Shown here one piece after another: positions 56,465 through 64,000 of a stretch of DNA of 64,000 bases; the first letter of the stretch is position 1, and each line of letters starts with the position of its first letter. The DNA comes from Rhizobiaceae bacterium (lineage in GTDB: Bacteria; Pseudomonadota; Alphaproteobacteria; Rhizobiales; Rhizobiaceae). Made by a program: the position numbers and the translations under genes. The stretch is from the NCBI GenBank assembly GCA_017643495.1, contig JAEPNK010000001.1, forward strand, positions 1,221,623 through 1,285,622. The letters run 5' to 3'. The notes under the pieces are model-generated. The model was not told the DNA's origin. It did no database searches and was given only the letters and a program-made list of their open reading frames with translations.

Positions 56465-56935
56465 ATGGATGGAAAAGGAAGGGAAATCGACCGAATTGAT
56501 CGGAAGATTCTTCAGGAGATCAGCCACCATGCCCGCATCACAGTAACTGAACTCTCCGAGCGGGTCGGTTTGTCCAAAACGCCATGCCATGCCCGTTTGC
56601 GGTCGCTGGAAGAGCGTGGCTACATTCTGGGATACCGTGCATTACTCGACCCCGTAAAGCTCGGGCTTGACCACATTGCCTTTGTCGAGGTCAAACTCAA
56701 CGACACAAAGGAGGAGGCTCTGCACGCTTTCAACGATGCGGTTGTGAAGCTGCCTGAGGTTGAGCAATGTCACATGATCGCCGGAAGTTTTGACTATCTG
56801 CTCAAGGTGCGCACCCGCAATATCTCGGACTACCGGAAACTGCTCGGAGATACGCTTTCGGCCATGCCCCATGTTGCCCACACTTCGACATACGTTGTTA
56901 TGGAAGCGGTGAAAGATACAGCCATGTTCGACTAG
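56465..56935 (+). CDS. putR: Lrp/AsnC-family regulator, probable PutR
   Basis: A 156-residue regulator. The N-terminal HTH (IDRKILQEISHHARITVTELSERVGLSKTPCHARLRSLEERGYILGY) and the C-terminal RAM ligand domain (FVEVKLNDTKEEALHAF, EVEQCHMIAGSFDYLLKVRTRNISDYRKLLGD) are complete. It is divergent from putA across a 123-bp AT-rich gap, as PutR is in rhizobia, where it activates putA in response to proline. It converges on the ornithine cyclodeaminase gene. Confidence 0.92.
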   Translation: MDGKGREIDRIDRKILQEISHHARITVTELSERVGLSKTPCHARLRSLEERGYILGYRALLDPVKLGLDHIAFVEVKLNDTKEEALHAFNDAVVKLPEVEQCHMIAGSFDYLLKVRTRNISDYRKLLGDTLSAMPHVAHTSTYVVMEAVKDTAMFD

Positions 56936-56959
56936 TCTGGAGAAAGGACGCATGGAGTA

Positions 56960-58018
56960 TCAGCCTTTTGCGCGTTGAACCATGCCGTACAGGTCCCGGG
57001 GGTCATCAGGGTCGGCGATCATGTCCAGATCGACGTAATGCCCGGTTCGTTCAAGTTGGTCGTGAATGTAGCGCAGAGCCGAGAAATCCTCGATGGCAAA
57101 GCCAACGCTGTCAAACAGCGTAATCTGGTTGTCGGAACTGCGGCCCTTGCTTGTTCCAGCCATTACTTCCCACAATTCCGTCACACCATGGTCTTCCGGC
57201 AGTTGCTGGATTTCACCTTCAATCCGGGTCTGCGGTGGATATTCGACAAAAATGTCAGACCGCAGCAGGATATCCTTGTGAAGCTCGGTCTTTCCCGGAC
57301 AATCTCCTCCGATCGCATTGATGTGTATGCCCGGGCCGACCATGTTGTCCGTTAGGATCGTGGCATACTGCTTGTCAGCGGTGCATGTGGTAATGATTTC
57401 CGCCCCGCTAACGGCATCCTGTGAAGTATTGCACGAAATGACCTCCAGTCCGCTTCCTTGAAGGTTGGCTGCCGCCTTGCGGGTTGCCTGGGGATCAATG
57501 TCGAACAGGCGGACAGTTTCGATGCCGAGCACAGTTTTAAAGGCCAATGCCTGAAATTCACATTGTGCGCCGTTTCCGATCATGGCCATCGTTTTTGCAT
57601 TCCTGGGCGCCAGCTGTCTGGCGGCAACGGCCGATGTTGCAGCTGTGCGAAGTGCGGTCAGCACAGTCATTTCCGAAATCATCAGCGGGTAACCTGTGTC
57701 TACACGCGCAAGCACTCCGAATGCAGTGACGGTCTGGAAACCGCGAGCCATGTTTGCCGGATGGCCGTTCACATATTTGAACCCGTAGGTTTCGCCATCG
57801 CTGGTCGGCATGAGTTCGATCACACCCTCGGCAGAATGGGCCGCTACTCTGGGTGTCTTGTCAAACTTTTCCCATCTCAGGAAATCTGCCTCGATATACT
57901 CCGCAAGTTCGGCAAGGATTTTTTCAGCGCCGATCGTGTTGACGATGCGCATCATGTTTTCCACGCTGACAAAGGGCACCATGGCCAGTTCGGAGGGCAG
58001 CGGAGCAGATGAGGTCAT
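56960..58018 (-). CDS. ocd: Ornithine cyclodeaminase
   Basis: Converts ornithine to proline and ammonia with NAD. The 352-residue protein has VSVENMMRIVNTIG, GFKYVNGHPANMARGFQTVTAFGVLARVDTGYPLMISEMTVLTALRTAATSAVAARQLAP, the Rossmann MAMIGNGAQCEFQALAF, and HINAIGGDCPGKTELHKDIL with the catalytic Asp region. It lies 21 bp downstream of arginase and 24 bp from the convergent putR. The alternative mu-crystallin name is less likely given context. Confidence 0.95.
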   Translation of the reverse strand: MTSSAPLPSELAMVPFVSVENMMRIVNTIGAEKILAELAEYIEADFLRWEKFDKTPRVAAHSAEGVIELMPTSDGETYGFKYVNGHPANMARGFQTVTAFGVLARVDTGYPLMISEMTVLTALRTAATSAVAARQLAPRNAKTMAMIGNGAQCEFQALAFKTVLGIETVRLFDIDPQATRKAAANLQGSGLEVISCNTSQDAVSGAEIITTCTADKQYATILTDNMVGPGIHINAIGGDCPGKTELHKDILLRSDIFVEYPPQTRIEGEIQQLPEDHGVTELWEVMAGTSKGRSSDNQITLFDSVGFAIEDFSALRYIHDQLERTGHYVDLDMIADPDDPRDLYGMVQRAKG

Positions 58019-58039
58019 GGGTTTTCCTTCATTGTGGGG

Positions 58040-58969
58040 TCAGAAACTGCGTGTCGGGCGGTCCAGAACCTTGCGTCCCAGCAGGCTTGCGCAAAGATCG
58101 ACCATCAGTTTTGCCGTGCGCCCGCGTTCATCGAGAAACGGGTTGAGCTCGACAAGATCAAGCGAGGTGACGAGCCCGCTGTCGCACAAGTGTTCCATGA
58201 TCAGGTGTGCTTCGCGGAAAGTGGCTCCGCCCGGTACTGTGGTTCCCACTGCAGGGGCGATTTCGGGATCGAGAAAGTCGACATCAAAACTCACATGCAG
58301 CCTGCCGTTCGATTTCTTCACCCTGTCAAGAAACGCGCGCAGGGGTTTCGCAACTCCATGTTCGTCAATTGCCCGCATGTCGAACACTTCTATGCCTGCC
58401 TGTTCCAGAATGGCCTTTTCCGCGCCGTCTACCGAACGCAGGCCCATCATGCAGATATTTTCATTCTTGATGACCGCCGGAACGTCCGGATAAGCATTCG
58501 CAAAGCCGGACTGCCCGGTGAAATAGGCAACGGGTGTACCGTGCAGGTTTCCGCTGCGGGTGCTGTCCAGTGAATGAATGTCCGGATGGGCATCAAGCCA
58601 GAGAACAAATTGCGGCTGACCCAATTCATCGCAATGGCGGGCGACACCGGGTACGGTGCCCGCTGCCATGCTGTGGTCGCCACCCAGAAATATCGGAAAG
58701 TCTGTCTCTCGTGCTGCCTGGTATGCGGCTTCCTGCAAACTCTCTATCCACCCGGCAGTTTCGGCAAGATGGCGGACGGCCTTGTTGGGGTGGCTGATTG
58801 TGCCGAATGCGGGACGCGGCAAGTTCCCGTAATCCTGTACACTGTGATTCAGGGAAGCGAGACTTTCAGTGATCCCGGCAGTCCGCAAGGCATCAGGGCC
58901 CATCAGGCATCCCTCCTGATGTGTGCCGGATTGTACGGGGGCACCAATCAGCCCGCAGACCAGTCCCAT
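58040..58969 (-). CDS. rocF: Arginase
   Basis: Hydrolyses arginine to ornithine and urea. The 309-residue protein has the binuclear Mn motifs GGDHSMAAGT (FLGGDHSM), WLDAHPDIHS with substrate loop, and SFDVDFLDPEIAPAVGTTVPGG, plus NPFLDERGRTAKL-like C-terminal ELNPFLDERGRT. ATG 58969 has GGGAG upstream and fits family length; a longer open frame to 59074 runs into the divergent Lrp promoter. It is transcribed with ocd. Confidence 0.95.
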   Translation of the reverse strand: MGLVCGLIGAPVQSGTHQEGCLMGPDALRTAGITESLASLNHSVQDYGNLPRPAFGTISHPNKAVRHLAETAGWIESLQEAAYQAARETDFPIFLGGDHSMAAGTVPGVARHCDELGQPQFVLWLDAHPDIHSLDSTRSGNLHGTPVAYFTGQSGFANAYPDVPAVIKNENICMMGLRSVDGAEKAILEQAGIEVFDMRAIDEHGVAKPLRAFLDRVKKSNGRLHVSFDVDFLDPEIAPAVGTTVPGGATFREAHLIMEHLCDSGLVTSLDLVELNPFLDERGRTAKLMVDLCASLLGRKVLDRPTRSF

Positions 58970-59091
58970 TGCGATCTCCCAATAACGATTGGAGACAGTA
59001 TCTACGCGCAAAAATTCCGTACAACTTGGCAAATTGATCAAAAATGATAAGAGATTAACCAAACTAATAAGCAAGTTTATGGAATTGCATC

Positions 59092-59520
59092 ATGGAGCTC
59101 AGTCAGGTGGATCGCCAATTGTTGAGCGTTCTGAAACATGACAGCCGTGCCTCGGTTACTACCCTGGCAAGCACACTTGGTGTTTCCCGCAACACCGTCC
59201 AGACCCGCCTGGAACGGCTGGTGGCCGGCAGCATCATTCGGCGCTTTACGATTGAAGTCGATTCCTCGGTGGAGGAGAACTTGGTGAGGGCGGTCATGAT
59301 GGTGGAAATCGAGGGAGCGCGAGCACGCAGTGTAACTGCTGCACTCAAGCGCATTCCAGAAGTTGCTTCGCTGCATACAACAAACGGGTCGTGGGATCTT
59401 GTCGCGCAGATAGAAGCAGGCAGCCTGGCGGATTTTGACCGGATATTGCGTGAAGTGCGTGAAATCCGGGGGGTTTTGAACAGTGAAACCAGTCTGCTGC
59501 TGAACCGGGCCGTAGCCTGA
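59092..59520 (+). CDS. Lrp/AsnC-family regulator, probable arginine catabolism regulator
   Basis: A 142-residue regulator with HTH (VDRQLLSVLKHDSRASVTTLASTLGVSRNTVQTRLERLVAGSIIRRF) and a RAM domain (VRAVMMVEIEGARARSVTAALKRIPEVASLHTTNGSWDLVAQIEAGSLADFDRILREVREI). It is divergent from arginase across 122 bp. This mirrors ArcR beside arcA/arcB in Agrobacterium, so it probably responds to arginine or ornithine. Confidence 0.9.
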   Translation: MELSQVDRQLLSVLKHDSRASVTTLASTLGVSRNTVQTRLERLVAGSIIRRFTIEVDSSVEENLVRAVMMVEIEGARARSVTAALKRIPEVASLHTTNGSWDLVAQIEAGSLADFDRILREVREIRGVLNSETSLLLNRAVA

Positions 59521-59654
59521 TCTGCCAGTGGTTTCATTACACTTAGAACCCACTCTATTCTTGCTTTCTGTTTGAAAGTCCTTTTTTGGCAAAAACCCTG
59601 CCACATGCTTCCAATCTGGGATATATGTCTGCAAAGTGCGTTCGGAGGTACATC

Positions 59655-61151
59655 ATGTCATCACTTTCCATGCCCGCTCTTGATGATGCGGTCATTGCCC
59701 GCCGTGAGCAGATTATTGCTGCCCTGTCTGCGATTGTGCCGGGTGAAGGGGTTGTGGTCGACGAGAACGAAATGCGGGCATTTGAGTCAGACGGCCTGAC
59801 TGCATACAAGGCCCTGCCTTTCATTGTGGTGCTTCCGGAGACCGTTGAACAGGTTGCTTCCGTACTCGAATATTGTCATTCGCAGGGGATCAAGGTCGTT
59901 CCGCGCGGATCAGGCACCAGCCTTTCGGGGGGCGCACTTCCCCTTGAGGATGCAGTTCTGCTGGTCATGTCGAAATTCAATTCGGTTCTTGAGATCGACT
60001 ATCCCAACCGCTGTGCTGTAGTGCAGCCGGGCGTAACCAATCTGGGCATCACACATAGTGTTGAAGATGAGGGGTTTTATTATGCACCTGACCCTTCTTC
60101 ACAGATCGCTTGTTCGATTGGCGGCAATGTCGCTGAAAATTCCGGTGGTGTGCATTGCCTGAAATACGGTCTCACAGCGAACAACATTCTCGGCATTGAA
60201 TTTGTCACCATGGAAGGTGAAGTGATGCGTATCGGCGGCAAGCATCTGGATGCTGAAGGCTACGACCTGCTGGGCATCATTACAGGTTCGGAAGGCCTGC
60301 TCGGGGTCGTGACCGAAGTTACGGTTCGTATCCTGCAAAAGCCGGAAACCGCGAGAGCACTGCTGGTTGGCTTTCCAACATCCGAAGAGGGCGGGCAATG
60401 TGTTGCCGACATCATTTCCGACGGCATTATTCCCGGCGGCATGGAAATGATGGACAGTCTGGCAATACAGGCTGCGGAAGACTTTGTGCATGCAGGTTAC
60501 CCGCTGGATGTTGAGGCCCTCCTGATTGTAGAACTTGATGGCCCCGAAGCCGAGGTTGACTACCTGATTGAGCGGGTTGAGGCAATCGCCCGAAAAAACA
60601 ATTCAAAGACCTTGCGTGTTTCTCAAAGTGAAGAGGAACGGGCCAGTTTCTGGGCAGGTCGCAAGGCAGCCTTTCCCGCAGTGGGGCGTATTTCACCGGA
60701 TTATTACTGCATGGATGGCACGATACCGCGCAAGGAACTTCCGAAAGTGCTTGCGCGAATGCGGGAATTGTCAAAGGAGTACGGCCTTCGCGTCGCCAAT
60801 GTGTTTCATGCAGGGGACGGCAATTTGCATCCGCTGATCCTCTATGATGCAAATGTTCCCGGCGAACTTGAGCGGACAGAAGAGTTCGGTGCCAAGATAC
60901 TCAAGCTTTGTGTCGAGGTTGGCGGTGTACTTACAGGTGAACACGGTGTCGGAGTGGAGAAACGAGACCTGATGCCGGAAATGTTTACCGAGGATGACCT
61001 GAAGCAGCAGCAACGGGTGAAGTGCGCATTTGATGCCAAGCAACTTCTCAATCCTGGCAAGGTTTTCCCGCAACTTCACCGCTGTGCCGAGCTTGGCCGC
61101 ATGCATGTTCACCGCGGTCACATGCCGTTCCCCGACCTGCCGAGGTTCTAG
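59655..61151 (+). CDS. glcD: Glycolate oxidase FAD-linked subunit GlcD
   Basis: Oxidises glycolate to glyoxylate with GlcE and GlcF at the membrane. The 498-residue FAD protein has LPFIVVLPETVEQVASVL, the flavin loop VVPRGSGTSLSGGALPLED and CSIGGNVAENSGGVHCLKYGLTANNI. The C-terminal HAGDGNLHPLILYD and GEHGVGVEKRDLM with metal and substrate residues follow. ATG 59655 has GGAGGT upstream. It lies 5 bp from glcE. Related D-lactate dehydrogenases share this fold, but glcE and glcF settle the call. Confidence 0.95.
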   Translation: MSSLSMPALDDAVIARREQIIAALSAIVPGEGVVVDENEMRAFESDGLTAYKALPFIVVLPETVEQVASVLEYCHSQGIKVVPRGSGTSLSGGALPLEDAVLLVMSKFNSVLEIDYPNRCAVVQPGVTNLGITHSVEDEGFYYAPDPSSQIACSIGGNVAENSGGVHCLKYGLTANNILGIEFVTMEGEVMRIGGKHLDAEGYDLLGIITGSEGLLGVVTEVTVRILQKPETARALLVGFPTSEEGGQCVADIISDGIIPGGMEMMDSLAIQAAEDFVHAGYPLDVEALLIVELDGPEAEVDYLIERVEAIARKNNSKTLRVSQSEEERASFWAGRKAAFPAVGRISPDYYCMDGTIPRKELPKVLARMRELSKEYGLRVANVFHAGDGNLHPLILYDANVPGELERTEEFGAKILKLCVEVGGVLTGEHGVGVEKRDLMPEMFTEDDLKQQQRVKCAFDAKQLLNPGKVFPQLHRCAELGRMHVHRGHMPFPDLPRF

Positions 61152-61155
61152 TTCG

Positions 61156-62370
61156 ATGACAGCAGAAAACCAGGCCGGACCGGCTGTCGATCCTGACACA
61201 AACGCCGACCTTCATCCAAAAACCAATGCAGATGTGCTTGCGGCAGTGAAATGGGCTGCGGGGGATCAAGTGCCGCTGGAAGTGGTTGGTCAGGGCAGCA
61301 AGCGCGCACTTGGCAAGCCGGTGCAGGCAGCTCACCTGCTGGACTTGTCCGGTCTGAGCGGCGTCACACTGTTTGAGCCAGAGGAGCTTGTCTTGTCCGC
61401 CAAGGCCGGGACTCCGTTGGTAGAAATTCAGGCGCTTCTGGATGAACACGGTCAGGAGATGCAGTTTGAGCCGTGTGATCTCGGCCCTCTTCTGGGCGGA
61501 GAAGCCGGCACTGGCACTTTGGGCGGTCTGGTCAATACAAACCTGTGTGGTCCCCGACGCCTCAAATCGGGTTCGGTGCGTGACCACATTCTCGGCATCA
61601 AGGCTGTTTCCGGACGGGGGGAGGCATTCAAGTCCGGCGGGCGCGTGGTGAAAAATGTAACCGGTTATGACCTGGCCAAGGGAGTGACCGGGTCGTATGG
61701 CACACTTGCCGTTCTTACCGACATCATTATCAAGGTTCTGCCGAAAGCCGAAACGGAACAAACCCTCGTGATAAGGGAGCTGGATGATGCACGGGCCACA
61801 GAAGCAATGGCCCTGGCCATGGGGTCCAGCGGAGAAGTTTCAGGAGCCGCCCATATTCCGGGTGTAGACGCCTGTACGTATTTGCGGCTGGAAGGGTTTG
61901 AACCCTCCGTAAAATCAAGGATTGCGAAACTGGCAAAACTGCTGGAAGGCTTCGGGAAGCATGAGCAACTGCCTGAAACCGCGTCGCGCAGCCAATGGGC
62001 AGGCATTCGCGATTGCGGTTCTTTTGTCGGAAAGCAGGGATTTGTGTGGCGCATTTCATGCACACCCTCTGAAGGGCATCGCATTGTCGCCGATATCGGA
62101 AATTCCTTGCCGGTCGAAGCTGTCTATGATTGGCAGGGTGGTCTGGTCTGGTTGCTTGTGGAGGACGAGAAACCCAATGCCCGGCTTGTGCGTTCATCTG
62201 TTTTCAATCACGGCGGGGGGCATGCCACGCTCATCCGGGCAGATGCTGCAACACGACAGTCGGTGCCTGTCTTTGAACCGCAGCCAGGTGCGCTCGGTCG
62301 CCTGAGTAAGCGTTACAGGGAAAATTTCGACCCGTTCGGCATACTTAATCCCGGCCGCATGGGAGCATAG
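61156..62370 (+). CDS. glcE: Glycolate oxidase subunit GlcE
   Basis: Second FAD-binding subunit, 404 residues. Marks are PLEVVGQGSKRALGKPVQAAHLLDLSGLSGVTLFEPEELVLSAKAGTPL, EPCDLGPLLGGEAGTGTLGGLVNTNLCGPRR, DHILGIKAVSGRGEAFKSGGRVVKNVTGYDLAKGVTGSYGTLAVLTDI and the C-terminal RYRENFDPFGILNPGRM. It follows glcD by 4 bp and leads glcF by 8 bp. A longer in-frame reading to 61030 lies in glcD and is not used. Confidence 0.95.
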   Translation: MTAENQAGPAVDPDTNADLHPKTNADVLAAVKWAAGDQVPLEVVGQGSKRALGKPVQAAHLLDLSGLSGVTLFEPEELVLSAKAGTPLVEIQALLDEHGQEMQFEPCDLGPLLGGEAGTGTLGGLVNTNLCGPRRLKSGSVRDHILGIKAVSGRGEAFKSGGRVVKNVTGYDLAKGVTGSYGTLAVLTDIIIKVLPKAETEQTLVIRELDDARATEAMALAMGSSGEVSGAAHIPGVDACTYLRLEGFEPSVKSRIAKLAKLLEGFGKHEQLPETASRSQWAGIRDCGSFVGKQGFVWRISCTPSEGHRIVADIGNSLPVEAVYDWQGGLVWLLVEDEKPNARLVRSSVFNHGGGHATLIRADAATRQSVPVFEPQPGALGRLSKRYRENFDPFGILNPGRMGA

Positions 62371-62378
62371 GGGCTATC

Positions 62379-63680
62379 ATGCAGACCAGTTTTTCGATTG
62401 CACAACTTGCCGATCCGGCAATCAGGGAAGCCGACAGCATTCTGCGCAATTGCGTCCATTGTGGTTTCTGTACGGCAACCTGCCCGACTTATGTGACCTT
62501 GGGGAGCGAACTCGACAGCCCGCGTGGCCGCATTTACCTGATCAAGGACATGCTCGAAAACGATCGCCCTGCTGATGCACAGGTCACAACGCATATTGAT
62601 CGTTGCCTGTCCTGTCTTTCCTGCATGACAACCTGCCCTTCAGGTGTGCATTACATGCACCTTGTGGATCATGCCCGGGTACACATAGAAAAAACGGGAA
62701 AGCGCCCCTTTCTCAATCGAATGACAAGGAACATGCTGGCCGCAGTGCTGCCTTTCAGGGAGCGTTTTTCCGCAGCAATCTGGTTCTCTAGGTTTGGCAA
62801 GCCCTTTGCATTCCTGTTCGACCGGATAGGCCCGCTGAAGCCGATTGCTGCGATGTTGCGTCTGGCACCAAAGAATGTCGACGAACAGACCCGGTTTGTA
62901 AAACCCGGCATATTTGCCTCCAGTGGCGTGCAAAAAGCGCGCGTCGCGATGCTTACCGGCTGCGCCCAACCGCTGCTCGATGCAGAAATCAATGAAGCAT
63001 CCATCGAATTGCTGAACAGGTTGGGGGTCGAAGTCGTCCTTCCAGAGGGAGAAGCATGTTGCGGGTCTCTTGTCCATCATATGGGGCGTGAGGAACAGGC
63101 CCTGGCTTCCGCCCGTCACATGGTTGATGTCTGGTCTCGTGAAATTGAGCAGGGCGGGCTTGATGCCATTTTGGTGACGACATCGGGTTGCGGCACCACC
63201 ATCAAGGATTACGGCCATATGCTGCGACATGACGAGGCCTATGCGACCAAGGCGGCGCGTGTCTCGGAACTGGCCATGGATATCTCTGAATTCCTTGTGA
63301 CCCTCGACCTGCCGGATCCGGTCGTTCCGCAAAAGGAAATGGCGGTGACCTATCATTCGGCTTGCTCCCTTCAACACGGTCAGAAAATCAGGTCAGCACC
63401 CAAGGAGCTTCTCAAGAAGGCAGGGTTTGCCGTTCGCGAAGCGAAAGAAGCCCATTTGTGTTGCGGATCGGCGGGAACCTACAATATCATGCAGCCGGAA
63501 ATCGCGGACCGTCTCAAGCAACGCAAGGTTCGCAACCTTGCAGAAACCTCACCGGACGTGATTGCTGCCGGAAATATTGGCTGCCTCACGCAGATAGCAA
63601 GTGCTACGCAAACACCCGTTGTGCACACGGTCAAGCTTCTCAACTGGGCCTATGGCGGCGCCCGGCCCCGCGAATTGTAG
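62379..63680 (+). CDS. glcF: Glycolate oxidase iron-sulfur subunit GlcF
   Basis: Carries electrons from GlcDE to quinone. The 433-residue protein has two 4Fe-4S motifs, CVHCGFCTATCP and CLSCLSCMTTCPSGVHY, and two CCG-type domains, GEACCGSLVHHMGRE and HLCCGSAGTYNIMQPE, with a further Cys set in VTYHSACSLQHG. Length and layout are standard. It completes the glcDEF unit; no glcC regulator is in the window. Confidence 0.96.
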   Translation: MQTSFSIAQLADPAIREADSILRNCVHCGFCTATCPTYVTLGSELDSPRGRIYLIKDMLENDRPADAQVTTHIDRCLSCLSCMTTCPSGVHYMHLVDHARVHIEKTGKRPFLNRMTRNMLAAVLPFRERFSAAIWFSRFGKPFAFLFDRIGPLKPIAAMLRLAPKNVDEQTRFVKPGIFASSGVQKARVAMLTGCAQPLLDAEINEASIELLNRLGVEVVLPEGEACCGSLVHHMGREEQALASARHMVDVWSREIEQGGLDAILVTTSGCGTTIKDYGHMLRHDEAYATKAARVSELAMDISEFLVTLDLPDPVVPQKEMAVTYHSACSLQHGQKIRSAPKELLKKAGFAVREAKEAHLCCGSAGTYNIMQPEIADRLKQRKVRNLAETSPDVIAAGNIGCLTQIASATQTPVVHTVKLLNWAYGGARPREL

Positions 63681-63692
63681 TGGAGAAATGCA

Positions 63693-64000
63693 ATGGTACA
63701 CCCGTTGATCAGCCAGAATGACATTGATGCCTTTCAAAGGGACGGGGTTGTGTTGGTGAAAGGGCTTTTTGCCGACCATGTGGAAACCCTTGCCCGCGGT
63801 ATTGAAGTCAACATGCGTGAGCCAGGTCCGTACGCTGCGGAAAATCTCAAGGACGGGGAGGCGGGCCGCTTCTTTGACGATTACTGCAACTGGCAGCGTA
63901 TCCCCGAATTTGAAAAGGTCATCCGGGAATCTGCTGTTGCCCGAGTTGCTGCCGATCTCATGAAGTCACAGACCACCCGGCTGTTTCATGATCATGTGCT
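63693..64000 (+). CDS. Phytanoyl-CoA dioxygenase (PhyH) family protein, 5' part only
   Basis: The first 102 residues run off the window edge. The start MVHPLISQNDIDAFQRDGVVLVKGLFADHVETL and GRFFDDYCNWQRIPEFEKVIRES are typical of a PhyH-type Fe(II)/2-oxoglutarate oxygenase, and FHDHVL at the edge holds the first His of the expected HxD facial triad. GGAG precedes the ATG at 63693. It follows glcF by 12 bp and may be co-transcribed. Substrate unknown. Confidence 0.8.
   Translation, partial: MVHPLISQNDIDAFQRDGVVLVKGLFADHVETLARGIEVNMREPGPYAAENLKDGEAGRFFDDYCNWQRIPEFEKVIRESAVARVAADLMKSQTTRLFHDHV

Overview
The window looks like ordinary chromosome of an alphaproteobacterium of the Hyphomicrobiales (Rhizobiales) type. 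The signs are a CcrM methylase gene, an IalB-family protein, a ctaC-ctaD-ctaB-coxF-ctaG-ctaE cluster running into ispH-thrB-rnhA, a mutY-DUF721-dsbA-smc run, a SAM-II riboswitch on metA, the betaine-lipid genes btaA/btaB, and an EcfG-type stress promoter. G+C is in the low-to-mid fifties by eye. A soil or marine free-living lifestyle is an inference. I see no insertion sequence, phage, CRISPR array or rRNA; one tRNA (Gln-TTG) is present.

Layout. 1-5.0 kb: minus-strand core genes dnaJ-like, fabI, a histidine phosphatase, a VOC protein, aroC and ribBA (cut by the window edge). 5.1-8.4 kb: a small surface antigen, pdxH, tldD and ialB. 8.7-17.6 kb: a plus-strand aa3 cytochrome oxidase and assembly cluster leading into ispH, thrB and rnhA. 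17.6-26.1 kb: a peroxiredoxin with a stand-alone DsbD N-domain protein, yqgE, a membrane GGDEF/EAL protein with a degenerate GGDEF site, then GNAT, M16 peptidase and thrC. 26.3-35.2 kb: lipoprotein, HAD, ccrM, a DUF1328 mini-gene, mutY, DUF721, dsbA-like and smc. 35.3-44.2 kb: BKACE enzyme, DMT exporter, HAD, DUF1499, GFA, MBL hydrolase, bioY, a VWA/CoxE protein, metA with its riboswitch, and moxR. 44.4-47 kb: tRNA-Gln, an Rrf2 regulator facing a COG0523 metallochaperone and DUF1826.

47-52.1 kb is the most interesting stretch: btaB and btaA (betaine lipid synthesis), aqpS-arsC (arsenic handling), and agt plus plcP (glycolipid synthase and phospholipase C). Repeats resembling PhoB boxes with 11-bp phasing lie upstream of plcP and btaA. 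Together these form a compact phosphate-starvation lipid-remodelling island that also carries arsenate detoxification.

52.2-59.5 kb: cysQ, then putA with its Lrp-type regulator, ornithine cyclodeaminase and arginase with a second Lrp-type regulator. This is a complete arginine-to-ornithine-to-proline-to-glutamate route. 59.6-64 kb: glycolate oxidase glcD-glcE-glcF and the start of a PhyH-type dioxygenase. Product names rest on motif recognition by eye. No similarity search was run, and starts were chosen from visible ribosome binding sites and family N-termini.
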